Below, in pieces: positions 18,152 to 27,266 of a stretch of DNA of 64,000 nucleotides (position 1 is its first letter; each line of letters opens with the position of its first letter). This DNA is from Mogibacterium sp. (GTDB lineage: Bacteria; Bacillota; Clostridia; Peptostreptococcales; Anaerovoracaceae), in the NCBI GenBank assembly GCA_017512365.1, contig JAFWGQ010000034.1, positions 1 to 64,000 of the forward strand, given 5' to 3'. The translations under genes were made by a program, and so were the position numbers. The notes under the pieces are model-generated. The model did no database searches. It was not told the DNA's origin and saw only the letters and a list, made by a program, of their open reading frames with translations.

Positions 18152-19861
18152 CTATCTCTTTGAAAGCGTGCCGAAAAGGTTCCTTCCGATCGACGACCCT
18201 ATATTGCCGCCTATCGTGCGCCCCTTCTTGCCCAGCACGGCCTCTCCTATGGATTTTCCGATCTCCCTGCCTATGGTGCCGCCGGTAGATCTGATGACCT
18301 GCCGGGTCCCGGACCTGCCGAGCAGATTGTCGGCCACGTCGCCTATGGCTGAACCGCCGTCTTCTTCGGTCTGAGCCGCCGCCTTTGTCTTTGCCTTGGT
18401 CTTTTTCTTTGCCGGCGCGGCCTGAACGGGCTCTTCATCGCTTCCGACCTCGTAGTCTATGCTTATCTCAGGCTGTTCCTGCGGCTGTGCCGCCGGGATG
18501 CCCGATGTGTTTCCGTAGACCTGTCCGTCCGGCGCAGTGACTGTCTCAGCCGCCTGCTGCGCCGCTCTGCCGGTGATGACCTCGTAAGCCGAGACATTGT
18601 CCACCATCTCGAGATACTTGGAGTTCAGCGGCGAATTGTCGACAGCGGCCTGTCTCTCCTCATCCGTGATCGCTCCCATGCGGCTCTCAGGAGGCAGGAC
18701 GAAGGCGTGCTCCGCCATTGTCGGAGCGCCCTTTTCGTCGAGCACCGAGACGACCGCCTCGCCCGTCCCGAGGTTCTGCATGAGCTCTTTCGTATCGAAT
18801 GCAGGGTTGACCCTGAAGGCGTCCGCCGCGGCGTTGAGCGCCTTCTGCTCCGCCGGCGTGTACGCGTGCAGGCCGTGCTCTATCTTGTTGCCGAGCTGCG
18901 ACATCACCGCTCCCGGAATGTCTCCCGGGCTCTGGGTGACGAAGAATACAGATACGCCCTTCGAGCGGATCAGCTTGACGACCTGTTCGATCTTTTCGAG
19001 CAGACTCTTCGACGCGTTCTTGAAGAGCAGGTGCGCCTCGTCGAAAAAGAAGACGATCTTCGGCTTTTCGGGATCGCCCACTTCAGGCAGCACTTCGAAG
19101 AGCTCAGAGAGCAGGTAGAGCATGAACGCCGAATACAGCCTCGGCCTGTTTATCAGCGTCTCAGCGTCGAGTATGTTTATGATGCCGCGTCCGTCCGGAG
19201 CGGTCAGGAAGAAGTCCCTTATGTCGATGGCCGGTTCGCCGAAGAACATGTCGGCTCCCTCGGCCTCCATCGCGACTATCGCTCTTATGATGGTAGCCGC
19301 GGACTGCTGGGGGATGTTGCCGTAATCCATCTTGTATTCATCGGAATGGTCGGCCGCGTACTGTATCATCGCCTTCATGTCCTTGGTGTCTGTGAGCATG
19401 AGGCCGAGATCATCCGCGATCTTGAAGATGACCTGCATCAGCTCGGTCTGGGTATCGTTCAGATCGAGGACCTGGCTGAACAGCTGAGGACCCATCTCGG
19501 ACACAGTCGTGCGCAGCGGCGTTCCCTTCTGAGCGTAGATGTCGAAGACGGATACCGGGAAGCCCCTGTACGTGAAGCTGTCCCTTATCCCGAACCTGTC
19601 TATCCTCTTCTGCATGCTCTCGCTGTCTTCGCCCGGCACCGCGATGCCTGCCATGTCGCCCTTGACATCGGACATGAACACCGGCACTCCGATCTCCGAA
19701 AAGCCCTCGGCGAGGACCTTCAGGGTCACGGATTTGCCCGTTCCCGTGGCCCCGCAGATGAAGCCGTGTCTGTTGGCCTTGTCAGGACGCATGCATATCG
19801 CGTCCGCAAGCGTCTCTCCGTCGCCCTTTCTGGCGAACCAGATCATTCCGTTTTCTGTCAT
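18152..19861 (-). CDS. HerA-like ATPase, DUF853 (YjgR)
   Basis: Helicase HerA-like P-loop ATPase of the DUF853/YjgR group, 569 residues. Walker A is GATGTGKSVTLK near 37 and Walker B KIVFFFDEAHLLF near 268, followed by FFVTQSPGDIPG near 302 and an arginine/glutamine-rich motor core. The C-terminal 130 residues are low in complexity: a Q/A/K linker, then a glycine- and arginine-rich tail (for example GGTIGREIGKSIGEA). First gene of the operon with galM, prolyl-tRNA deacylase and aconitase X. The cellular role of this family is not established. Confidence 0.92.
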   Translation of the reverse strand: MTENGMIWFARKGDGETLADAICMRPDKANRHGFICGATGTGKSVTLKVLAEGFSEIGVPVFMSDVKGDMAGIAVPGEDSESMQKRIDRFGIRDSFTYRGFPVSVFDIYAQKGTPLRTTVSEMGPQLFSQVLDLNDTQTELMQVIFKIADDLGLMLTDTKDMKAMIQYAADHSDEYKMDYGNIPQQSAATIIRAIVAMEAEGADMFFGEPAIDIRDFFLTAPDGRGIINILDAETLINRPRLYSAFMLYLLSELFEVLPEVGDPEKPKIVFFFDEAHLLFKNASKSLLEKIEQVVKLIRSKGVSVFFVTQSPGDIPGAVMSQLGNKIEHGLHAYTPAEQKALNAAADAFRVNPAFDTKELMQNLGTGEAVVSVLDEKGAPTMAEHAFVLPPESRMGAITDEERQAAVDNSPLNSKYLEMVDNVSAYEVITGRAAQQAAETVTAPDGQVYGNTSGIPAAQPQEQPEISIDYEVGSDEEPVQAAPAKKKTKAKTKAAAQTEEDGGSAIGDVADNLLGRSGTRQVIRSTGGTIGREIGKSIGEAVLGKKGRTIGGNIGSSIGRNLFGTLSKR

Positions 19862-19955
19862 ATCATGAACCTCCGGTCTCTTTCAGAAGCGTTGCGTCAT
19901 TTTTCTTAATCTTTATATATTTTACCCGTATTTTCCGATAAATGCGATGTGTTTT

Positions 19956-19984
19956 CTTACATTTATATCGAACTTCGGTATAAT
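19956..19984 (+). promoter_or_regulatory. Promoter of the M16C peptidase gene
   Basis: -35 CTTACA at 19956-19961, 17-base spacer, -10 TATAAT at 19979-19984. The start codon follows 28 bases later with AAAGGAG at 19997. The 150-base gap upstream of it separates divergent genes. Confidence 0.7.
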
Positions 19985-20012
19985 AGTAGACGGTACAAAG
20001 GAGAAAAAGCCC

Positions 20013-22883
20013 ATGAAAGAAAAAGACAGACTGCACGGCTTTACCGTGACACGCGTAAGAGATATCGCTGAGATCGAAGGGCGTCTTGTCGAGATGGTCC
20101 ACGACAAAACGGGGGCGCGCCTCGTGTGGGCCGACAACGGCGAAGAGAACAAGCTCTTTTCCGTCGGCTTCAGGACGCTTCCCGAAGACAGCACCGGCGT
20201 ATTCCACATACTCGAGCACTCCGTGCTCTGCGGGTCGGACAGGTTCCCGGTCAAGGAGCCTTTCGTCGAGCTTCTCAAGACCTCGATGAACACCTTCCTC
20301 AACGCGATGACTTATTCGGACAAGACCCTGTATCCGGTATCCAGCCGCATAAAGCAGGATTACCTTAACCTCATGGAGGTGTATCTCGACGCGGTCTTCA
20401 GACCCGCCATCCTCACAGATCCGAACATCTTCTATCAGGAGGGCTGGCACATAGACACGAACGAAGGCAGCCCTGCCTACAAGGGCGTCGTGTTCAACGA
20501 GATGAAGGGCGCGATGTCGGACGTCGATCAGCTGGCCGAGCGCACCATGGGAAAGATGCTCTTCCCCGACAACTGCTACGGATACAACTCGGGCGGCGAT
20601 CCGGACGCCATAGTCGACCTGACATACGATAAGTTCCTGGAGACATACAGAAAGTTCTATCATCCGTCGAATTCGTATTTCTATCTCGACGGCGACATTC
20701 CGCTCGACGAGACGCTTGAGATGATAGATTCATATATCGCGGGTTCGGAGAAGCTGGATGACCTGCCTGAGATCGCGGTGCAGCAGCCTGTTGTTTCAAG
20801 GCGCAGCATGCCTTTCGACGCGGGCGAAGGAGAAGAAAAGGGAGTCGTCGCCTGCGGCCGCATCATAGGCAGCTGGGGGGACAGAGACGAGATGCTGGCT
20901 CTCAGCATCGTTCTCGAGCAGCTCGCCGATTCGAACGAGTCGCCGCTCAAGCGCGCCGTGCTGAGCACGGGGCTCGCTGAGGACATGGAGGTCTACGTAT
21001 CCGACGGCATAGCCCAGCCTTATCTCATGATGATATTCCGCGGCGTCACCGACGCCGAGGGCGATGCGGACAGGCTGCTCGATACAGCATGCGAGGCTGT
21101 GAACAAAGCCGTGTCGGAGGGCATACCATCGAGAGATATCGAAGCTTCGATCAACCAGCTCGACTTCAGGTTCAGGCAGTATCCTGAGCCGCAGGGCCTG
21201 TACAGGGCCAACGCCGCGTTCAGTTCGTGGCTTTATGACGGTGACCCTGCGATCTACCTCACCACCGGAGAGGCGATCGCGAACCTCAGGAAAATGGCCG
21301 CAGAGGACGGCTTTGCCGGGATCGCGAAGGATCTGCTCGGCAGACGGGACGCGTATTCCGTTCTCACTCTGGTCCCGGATCCGGAGTACGGCGAAAAGGA
21401 AGCGAAGGCCGAATCCGATTACGTCGCTGCGACCGTCAGCTCCATGAGCGAGGACGAAAGAGCCGCACTGGAGAAGCTGAACAGCGATCTGCTCAAATGG
21501 CAGCAGACCCCTGACAGCGACGAGGCTCTCGCAACGATACCGAGGCTGGCGCTCTCAGACATAGATCCGATGCCCGAGCTCTTCCCTTCCGTGATCATGA
21601 AGGCCGGAGAAAGCGAAGCGATCTTCCACAGGCTGGCTTCGAACGGCATCGTATACTTCAACGCGTACTTCCCTGTCACAGGTCTCACTCTGGAAGAGCT
21701 GCCGGCAGCCGCTCTGCTCACGGAGCTCTATAAAGATCTTCCTACAGAGAACTACGACGTTCTGGCTCTTCAGAACGAGCTGCGCATGCACGTAGGCGCG
21801 ATGTCCTTCGGCCTCGACATACTCGCGGCCGATGACGATACGAAGGCGTGCACGCCGTGCATCAGAGCAAGGGCCGCGGTCCTTGAAGAAAAGCTCGGCA
21901 AGGCAGAAGAGCTCATGACGGAGATACTCCTGCATACAAGATTCGATGACAGAGATCTGATACGCGAGCTCATAAAGCAGATAGACGAGGAAGGCAAGAG
22001 AGCGGCAGTCTCAGCCGGACACAGGCTGGCTCTTTACGAGGCCAGATCCCGCTGGTCGGCCAGGGACGCTGCTGCAGAAGCTGTCAACGGATACAGCTTC
22101 CTGCAGTACATGCACAGGATGAGCGAAGCGTCTGACGAAGAGATCGACGCCTTCACCGCTTTTGCAAAGGATACTGTGAAAAGCTGCATCAACAGGGACA
22201 ATCTCATCCTCAGCGTCACGGCTTCCGAATACGCTGACCTCGCAGGTCTCGTATCGATGCTGCCTGAAGGAAAAGAACAGCCTCTGAAGGCTCACTACGA
22301 ATCGGATCTGCCTCAGCGCATGGGCATACAGATCCCTTCAGCTGTTTCCTTCTCGGTGCTCTCCTATGACATGTCGGCCGCAAATCTCAGGATGAACGGC
22401 AGCATGTCCGTCGCAGCCAATATCATCGGCCTTGCTCATCTCTGGAACGCCATCAGGGTGCAGGGAGGCGCCTACGGCGCGTCGATGACAGCCGGCAGGA
22501 CGGGCAGTCTGTACTGCTACACATACAGGGATCCGAATCCGGCGCGATCGCTCGGGATACATAAAACGCTGTCTGACTTCCTCGGGGAGTTCGCCTCGGC
22601 GGAGGACGCCGACATAGACGGCTTCATCATCTCGACCATCTCGTCGACAGAACCGCTGCTGTCGCCGGCCGCCAAGGGCAGGGCCGCGGACGACTTCTGG
22701 TTCTCGGGCTTCAAGGACGAGGACCGCATCCGCTTCAGGAAGGAGATGCTCGAAACGAAGCCGGATGACCTTCTGGCACAAAAAGAAGCTCTCCGCCTGA
22801 TGGCAGAGAGCGGCCGCATCTGCGTTGCGGGTCCGAAGAACGCGCTGGCCGAATGCGAAGGCCTCGAGATCTTCGACCTCTGA
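20013..22883 (+). CDS. M16C metallopeptidase (presequence protease-like)
   Basis: Zinc peptidase of the M16C/PitrM subfamily, related to presequence protease and insulinase, 956 residues. The inverted zinc motif HILEHSVLCGS lies near residue 65, with NTFLNAMTYSDKTLYPVSS near 100 as in the family; PNIFYQEGWH near 147 and VVFNEMKGAMSD near 165 are also typical. The C-terminal half contains the second M16 pair, ending with QGGAYGASMTAGR near 825. Start 20013 is set by AAAGGAG and by the family start. Free-standing transcription unit with its own promoter and terminator. Probably degrades peptides in the cytoplasm. Confidence 0.95.
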   Translation: MKEKDRLHGFTVTRVRDIAEIEGRLVEMVHDKTGARLVWADNGEENKLFSVGFRTLPEDSTGVFHILEHSVLCGSDRFPVKEPFVELLKTSMNTFLNAMTYSDKTLYPVSSRIKQDYLNLMEVYLDAVFRPAILTDPNIFYQEGWHIDTNEGSPAYKGVVFNEMKGAMSDVDQLAERTMGKMLFPDNCYGYNSGGDPDAIVDLTYDKFLETYRKFYHPSNSYFYLDGDIPLDETLEMIDSYIAGSEKLDDLPEIAVQQPVVSRRSMPFDAGEGEEKGVVACGRIIGSWGDRDEMLALSIVLEQLADSNESPLKRAVLSTGLAEDMEVYVSDGIAQPYLMMIFRGVTDAEGDADRLLDTACEAVNKAVSEGIPSRDIEASINQLDFRFRQYPEPQGLYRANAAFSSWLYDGDPAIYLTTGEAIANLRKMAAEDGFAGIAKDLLGRRDAYSVLTLVPDPEYGEKEAKAESDYVAATVSSMSEDERAALEKLNSDLLKWQQTPDSDEALATIPRLALSDIDPMPELFPSVIMKAGESEAIFHRLASNGIVYFNAYFPVTGLTLEELPAAALLTELYKDLPTENYDVLALQNELRMHVGAMSFGLDILAADDDTKACTPCIRARAAVLEEKLGKAEELMTEILLHTRFDDRDLIRELIKQIDEEGKRAAVSAGHRLALYEARSRWSARDAAAEAVNGYSFLQYMHRMSEASDEEIDAFTAFAKDTVKSCINRDNLILSVTASEYADLAGLVSMLPEGKEQPLKAHYESDLPQRMGIQIPSAVSFSVLSYDMSAANLRMNGSMSVAANIIGLAHLWNAIRVQGGAYGASMTAGRTGSLYCYTYRDPNPARSLGIHKTLSDFLGEFASAEDADIDGFIISTISSTEPLLSPAAKGRAADDFWFSGFKDEDRIRFRKEMLETKPDDLLAQKEALRLMAESGRICVAGPKNALAECEGLEIFDL

Positions 22884-22903
22884 TCCCCTGTAAGGGCATG
22901 TAT

Positions 22904-22931
22904 CCGGCGGTATCGCTGCCGCCGGTTTTTT
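22904..22931 (+). terminator. Terminator after the M16C peptidase gene
   Basis: Stem CCGGCGG / CCGCCGG with an 8-base loop, followed by TTTTTT. It overlaps the last codon of the convergent PAP2 gene. Confidence 0.85.
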
Positions 22932-23622
22932 AGTTGTCCGAAGCGCCCGGTCCCGCTTTGCCCGCAGACGGCATGACCATGCCGGCGCCGGACGGGGTTA
23001 TCACCCGGGCAAAGACGAGCAGCAGTATCGCGCTGAGCAGCATTCCGCCGATTATGTCTGTCAGCCAGTGTGCTCCGCAGTACAGCCGGCCGCCGACCGC
23101 GACGGCGGTCACGATCACACAGAGGGCCCTTATAAGGCCGGTGAACAGGTCGCTCGCATACCTGTCGATCACCATCATCACCGCGACCATCACGACCGTG
23201 ATCAGAACTGTGTGCGACGAAGGGAATGACGGCTCCGGCGTCGTCTCTCCCTGCATCAGTATTGGTCTGTAGTTTATGACCACCTTCTCGAACAGCACGT
23301 AGCAGCCGATGGTCACGGCAAAGAGACCTCCCATGGCGAGTATCTCCCTGTCCACCTTCATAAGGCTCCTGCGCTTTATGAGCTGCACCAGTCCCGCGAT
23401 CGCGAACACGATGCATATCCCTATCGCGCCGTAGCCTATGAAGTCCGTTATGTCATACCATCTCATGTTGACTCCGGTCATTTCGAGCACCTTCTGATTG
23501 AGATGCGAAAATCCCACCTCTGTGCCGGCAGGCCCTATAGGCGCCACATCATATGTTTTGAGAAGAACGATCTCCCCCAGAAACAGCGCTCCGAAAATCA
23601 TTGCAGCGAGTATCTTTTTCAT
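22930..23622 (-). CDS. PAP2-family membrane phosphatase
   Basis: Integral membrane phosphatase of the PAP2 superfamily, 230 residues, about six helices. The three signature motifs are seen: NYRPI near 132, PSFPSSHTVL near 145 and GGRLYCGAHWLTDIIGG near 182 with the catalytic histidines. Such enzymes act on phosphatidic acid, undecaprenyl pyrophosphate or similar lipids outside the membrane. The substrate cannot be read from the sequence. It shares a strand with the MscS gene 58 bases upstream and could be co-transcribed. Confidence 0.92.
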   Translation of the reverse strand: MKKILAAMIFGALFLGEIVLLKTYDVAPIGPAGTEVGFSHLNQKVLEMTGVNMRWYDITDFIGYGAIGICIVFAIAGLVQLIKRRSLMKVDREILAMGGLFAVTIGCYVLFEKVVINYRPILMQGETTPEPSFPSSHTVLITVVMVAVMMVIDRYASDLFTGLIRALCVIVTAVAVGGRLYCGAHWLTDIIGGMLLSAILLLVFARVITPSGAGMVMPSAGKAGPGASDN

Positions 23623-23680
23623 TGTTGCTTTGCTTTTCTCCTTGATATTTTCATCTTCGATATTTTCATCTTCCGACTGA

Positions 23681-24514
23681 TCACTGCCGGTCGATCCTGA
23701 CCGGCGCGGCCGGCCTCTTTATGCCCGCCTTATTGAGCGCGGCCGGTATGGCTTCCATCAGGGGCTCATACACATCCCAGTAGTCGTCTGTCGCCGTCCA
23801 CACTCTTACGGCGTATGTTATGCCGTCCGTCACGCTGCCGGTCGCGGCGACCACGGGTTCGGGCTCCCTGAGCGCCTTTTCGTTCTCATGCACCGCCTCG
23901 AGCATGATCTCTCTGACCCTGTCGCCCGGTTCGGAAGCGGATATGTCGAAGCTCAGATCCACCCTTCTGAGGTCGGAAGCGGTGGTGTTCGTGACGACGG
24001 AGTTCATCAGCGTCCCGTTAGGTATCATGATGATCCTGTTGTCGAAGGTCCTTATCACCGTATAGACCAGGCTGATGCTCTTCACAAAGCCCTTGTTTCC
24101 GCCGCTCTCGATATAGTCGCCCACGCTGAAAGGCCTGAATATGAGGAGCATGAGTCCTCCGGCGAAATTCGAAAGAGCGCCCTGCAGGGCAAGGCCGATC
24201 GCCGCTCCCGCCGCGGCGAGTATGGCGACCATCGAAGATATAGGGACTCCGAGTTCCGCCACTATGGTCACGAAGAGCGCGGTATACAGGACGGCCTTTA
24301 TGATGTTGCGCACATATATGCGCGCGGTCTCGTCCATCCTGACCATGCTCTTGATCTTTGACAGAGCTTTGAGTATCCAGCTGATCAGGATGCGGCCGAT
24401 GATATATATGACTATGGCCACCAGTATCCTGAGCCCCAGGTCAGTGCCTGAATCGATCAGGTTCTGAGTCATCCTTCCGATCGAGCTTAATTCCTGTTCC
24501 ATCTGTACACTCAC
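23681..24514 (-). CDS. Small-conductance mechanosensitive channel, MscS family
   Basis: Membrane channel that opens under tension to release solutes on hypo-osmotic shock. 277 residues with three N-terminal helices; the pore helix is glycine/alanine rich (AAAGAAIGLALQGALSNFAGG near 95-115), followed by the beta domain with RPFSVGDYIESGG near 127 and IPNGTLMNS near 163, then the alpha/beta C-terminal vestibule. Length and motifs are classical. The trk, CPA2 and MscS genes together show considerable investment in osmotic and ion balance in this region. Confidence 0.95.
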   Translation of the reverse strand: MSVQMEQELSSIGRMTQNLIDSGTDLGLRILVAIVIYIIGRILISWILKALSKIKSMVRMDETARIYVRNIIKAVLYTALFVTIVAELGVPISSMVAILAAAGAAIGLALQGALSNFAGGLMLLIFRPFSVGDYIESGGNKGFVKSISLVYTVIRTFDNRIIMIPNGTLMNSVVTNTTASDLRRVDLSFDISASEPGDRVREIMLEAVHENEKALREPEPVVAATGSVTDGITYAVRVWTATDDYWDVYEPLMEAIPAALNKAGIKRPAAPVRIDRQ

Positions 24515-24632
24515 CTCCCGGTCTGATCCCTTCCGTGCAATCTTAACACTTATGCCGCACTCTGTCCATCCGCGTCCGTCTGCCGCAGCGCTCCCTGCCG
24601 GGACACGCGCCGGCGCCGTATCGCGCGCTTCA

Positions 24633-24661
24633 TTGCCACAGGCAGCGCTAAATGGTACAAT
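24633..24661 (+). promoter_or_regulatory. Promoter of the TagD-like gene
   Basis: -35 TTGCCA at 24633-24638, 17-base spacer, -10 TACAAT at 24656-24661. AGGAG at 24690 precedes the ATG at 24706. Confidence 0.65.
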
Positions 24662-24705
24662 GTCTGCGTCAAAGAAGAAAAAATCGCACAGGAGATCTGC
24701 ATAAA

Positions 24706-25158
24706 ATGAAAAGAGTCATCACATACGGGACATACGACCTTCTGCACTACGGACATATCAACATGCTCAGAAGGGCCAAAGCCTATGGGGATTACCTCAT
24801 AGTCGCCATATCAACGGACGAATTCAACTGGAACAGCAAGCGCAAGAAATGCTACTTCTCATACGAGCAGCGCAAGGCTCTGGTCGAGGCTGTCAGATAT
24901 GTCGATCTCGTCATCCCCGAAGAGAGCTGGGAGCAGAAGAGATCCGACATGCACGAATACCACATAGACACTTTCGTCATCGGAGACGACTGGAAAGGCA
25001 AATTCGATTTCCTTAGGGAAGAGGGCGTGGAAGTCGTGTATCTTGAAAGGACTCCTGAGATCAGCAGCAGCCGGATCAAAAAGGACCTCTACGACGCCAA
25101 TGCCGTCGACGGTGAATCGAAGACCTCCCACGACGATATCGATACGAATCCGAGATAG
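24706..25158 (+). CDS. tagD: Glycerol-3-phosphate cytidylyltransferase
   Basis: Makes CDP-glycerol from CTP and sn-glycerol 3-phosphate, a precursor for teichoic acid or other glycerol-phosphate polymers. About 150 residues. The nucleotidyltransferase motif GTYDLLHYGHINML (HxGH) lies at residues 7-20 and RTPEISSSRIK near 115 is the ISTT-like signature. Start 24706 follows AGGAG; an upstream extension matches nothing. No other teichoic acid genes are in the window, so the polymer is not known. The last 25 residues are acidic and not family-conserved. Confidence 0.92.
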   Translation: MKRVITYGTYDLLHYGHINMLRRAKAYGDYLIVAISTDEFNWNSKRKKCYFSYEQRKALVEAVRYVDLVIPEESWEQKRSDMHEYHIDTFVIGDDWKGKFDFLREEGVEVVYLERTPEISSSRIKKDLYDANAVDGESKTSHDDIDTNPR

Positions 25159-25170
25159 GACTTTTCCCGT

Positions 25171-25378
25171 AATTGGTAAAAAACCGCCCGTCTGAGGTTC
25201 GTGTTTTTACCAATTCATGACAGACAGGCCCGATGATCACCCTTCGGCACGAAGAAGAATGCAAAACAGCTTTGCAATAACCGTTTTCCACGGTTTATCG
25301 TAAAGCTGTTTTCGGATTTCTGCTCTCTTTTCCTGTTGACTGGTAAATATCCTCCTGTTTTTCTGCAGGAAATTTACC
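25171..25378. repeat. Three consecutive stem-loops between convergent genes
   Basis: Hairpin 1 has 12-base perfect arms AATTGGTAAAAA (25171-25182) and TTTTTACCAATT (25204-25215). Hairpin 2 has AAAACAGCTTT (25263-25273) and AAAGCTGTTTT (25302-25312) with a nested inner dyad ATAACCG/CGGTTTAT. Hairpin 3 has GGTAAAT (25342-25348) and ATTTACC (25372-25378). Hairpin 1 can end the tagD transcript. Stems 1 and 3 both carry GGTAAA. The 260-base gap has no gene. Confidence 0.6.
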
Positions 25379-25418
25379 TTTTCTCCGGAAAGTCCTTCCT
25401 TTTTCGCCGGCGGACCCG

Positions 25419-26198
25419 CTAGAACGAAATGATCTCCTGATTGAGATCGTCTACCGTGATGTTCACATTGTGGTAGCGCTCTCTCTTTTCGGTGATGCTG
25501 CCGAAATTGATGGCTTCCTCCGGGCAGTACTGCACGCATGCGCAGCACGAGATGCACTTGTCGCTGAATACGACGGCCTTGCCGACGTATCTGATATTGT
25601 CCATCGGGCAGACCTTCGCGCAGGTGCCGCACATCACGCAGTTGTCGTTGGCCTTCAGTGTCTGGCCCTGCATGCGGGCGATCACCGGCCATCCTGCATG
25701 CTCCGCGTTGTTGACGAGAGCTTTTCCGAGCTTCTTCTCCGTCTTCACCCCGGCCTTGATGTCGCGGGCGAACTTTCCGGCGAAGTGCTCGGATCTCGCC
25801 TGTGCCTCCACAGCGCCCATCTTAGGCATCATGAGGTCGTGCGGGAAGAGCCAGATGCATGTGCACTGGTGGGATACCGCAGCCCAGTAGTCGAGCGGGA
25901 TGAGCTCGTTGAGCTTGTAGAGTCCCTCGCCCTTGTACGCCGCGCACTGCGCGATGCCGAACGTGTATGCGTCAGGGCTTACCCTGATGTCGTGGAGATA
26001 TCTTTCCACATGTCCCGGGAGTCCTCCGCCGTAGCAAGGGAATATGAACCCTACTCTCTTCGCTTCTCTCACGTCCGTGACCGCAGGGTATCTGCGCATC
26101 ATGATGATGTCCGTGTCGCCGAGCTCCTTTGCGATGTTCTTTGCCATGTCGAGGCAGTTGCCTGTGCCCGAATAGCAGAAAATGACGTTCTCTTTCAT
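25419..26198 (-). CDS. EFR1 family flavodoxin-ferredoxin protein
   Basis: Redox protein with an N-terminal flavodoxin-like domain (FCYSGTGNCLDMAKNIA at 6-22, the FMN phosphate loop) and a C-terminal 2x[4Fe-4S] ferredoxin: CVMCGTCAKVCP near 182 and CISCCACVQYCP near 209. About 259 residues. Start 26198 is fixed by AGGAGACAC directly upstream. Members of the EFR1 family probably pass electrons between ferredoxin and flavin pools in anaerobes; the partner is unknown. A TATAAT box lies about 64 bases upstream on this strand. Confidence 0.93.
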   Translation of the reverse strand: MKENVIFCYSGTGNCLDMAKNIAKELGDTDIIMMRRYPAVTDVREAKRVGFIFPCYGGGLPGHVERYLHDIRVSPDAYTFGIAQCAAYKGEGLYKLNELIPLDYWAAVSHQCTCIWLFPHDLMMPKMGAVEAQARSEHFAGKFARDIKAGVKTEKKLGKALVNNAEHAGWPVIARMQGQTLKANDNCVMCGTCAKVCPMDNIRYVGKAVVFSDKCISCCACVQYCPEEAINFGSITEKRERYHNVNITVDDLNQEIISF

Positions 26199-26261
26199 CC
26201 TGTGTCTCCTTTTATGCCGGCGGCCCCAGCCGCCCTTGCCATAATAAATATCTGCACAGCT

Positions 26262-26267
26262 ATTATA
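26262..26267 (-). promoter_or_regulatory. Probable -10 box of the EFR1 gene
   Basis: TATAAT on the minus strand, in a GTGTATAATAG context. No good -35 at 17 bases is seen. Placement fits the EFR1 start at 26198. Confidence 0.45.
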
Positions 26268-26299
26268 CACCACAGAGGACCCAAAAAGCAGAATGGCGG

Positions 26300-26323
26300 A
26301 AACTGTTTTTTTCAAAACAGTTT
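26300..26323. repeat. Short perfect hairpin in a divergent intergenic region
   Basis: AAACTGTTTT and AAAACAGTTT separated by four bases. It lies between the two divergent promoters and may be an operator or a transcription stop from either side. Its AAAACAG arm resembles the second hairpin near 25263. Confidence 0.45.
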
Positions 26324-26376
26324 TCACCGGAGACGGCCTGCCCTACGCGCTCCCGCCGCCTGCAGCTGTTTTGATG

Positions 26377-26405
26377 TTTACAAAGGCAGGACCTCATATT
26401 ATACT
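26377..26405 (+). promoter_or_regulatory. Promoter of the YcxB-like gene
   Basis: -35 TTTACA at 26377-26382, 17-base spacer, -10 TATACT at 26400-26405. The start codon is at 26436 with GGGAGA upstream. Confidence 0.65.
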
Positions 26406-26435
26406 TTGCGTGTCAGAAAAGGGAGAGATTCGAAG

Positions 26436-27245
26436 ATGGCAAAGAACAAGGCAAGAAGGAACAGACCGCAGGATCAGGCGAAGCCGAAGAACGCGTCCGC
26501 AGCAGAGGCGCGGGACCTGAAGGAACAGGAGATCCCGTCAGCCGGAGCGGACGGACCTCAGAAGAATGCCGCAGAGATGGCGGCAGGATCTCAGAATGCT
26601 GCAGAAAAGCCGGCAGAGGCCGCAAAACCCGCTCAGGAAAAAAAGAGCGCGAAGAAGAAGGCCCTTTACAGGGTCGTCACAAAAAAGGACGCGGGCATCA
26701 TAAAGGCCTACATCACCTTCACATACCGCGTCTTACATCCGGGAGTCTCCGCCAGGCTCTTCATCTACGGTCTTCTGATACTTCTTCCCGGAGTATTTTT
26801 CTTCAAGGATCCGTTCTGGAGGATATTCTTCTCAGTGATCGGGATCGCCGTCATGCTGCTGGCATTCTTCCGCCAGTACATCTCGCTCGGGATCACAAAA
26901 AAGAACGATCCGGACTATAAGTCCGGATCGGAATTCACATATGACTTCTATGAGAGCAGCGCCGCTTTCTTCAAAAACGGAGAGCGCTTCTCGCAGCTCG
27001 ATAAATACAAGGACATCACGAACTTCTATTACGATGACGGATACTACTATCTGGCCATAAAGGGACGCGATCTCTTCGTGATCCCGAAGGACAGGTTCAC
27101 CGTCGGCGATCCGGCTGAGTTCGAAGACTTCATATATAAGAAGTCAAAGCACAGCTGCAGATGGATACCGGACAAGTTCGCCGACAAGGTCAGAAAGCGC
27201 CGCGCCGAAAGATCCATCGCCGCCGAAAGGATGTCAAAGCGGTAA
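26436..27245 (+). CDS. YcxB-like membrane protein with charged N-terminal tail
   Basis: Unknown membrane protein of 269 residues. Residues 1-75 are a low-complexity, lysine- and alanine-rich cytoplasmic tail. Two hydrophobic helices lie near 104-142, followed by a soluble beta-rich C-terminal domain (EFTYDFYESSAAFF...YDDGYYYLAIKGRDLFVIPKDRF) that resembles the YcxB-like domain. Start 26436 is given by GGGAGA and the promoter; the frame stays open far upstream, but that stretch lies over the opposing EFR1 gene. A related architecture occurs in the gene at 27871. Confidence 0.8.
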   Translation: MAKNKARRNRPQDQAKPKNASAAEARDLKEQEIPSAGADGPQKNAAEMAAGSQNAAEKPAEAAKPAQEKKSAKKKALYRVVTKKDAGIIKAYITFTYRVLHPGVSARLFIYGLLILLPGVFFFKDPFWRIFFSVIGIAVMLLAFFRQYISLGITKKNDPDYKSGSEFTYDFYESSAAFFKNGERFSQLDKYKDITNFYYDDGYYYLAIKGRDLFVIPKDRFTVGDPAEFEDFIYKKSKHSCRWIPDKFADKVRKRRAERSIAAERMSKR

Positions 27246-27266
27246 GACCCGGCAGTATCGTCTGAG

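Noticed and set aside
19863-20663. Minus-strand frame opposite the M16C peptidase
   Set aside because: Shadow frame; no family features and no ribosome site.
22517-23416. 299-codon minus-strand frame spanning the M16C/PAP2 junction
   Set aside because: Out of frame with PAP2, crosses a strong terminator, low-quality composition.
25470-26435. Long plus-strand frame opening into the YcxB-like gene
   Set aside because: Lies over the EFR1 gene on the other strand; promoter and ribosome site place the start at 26436.
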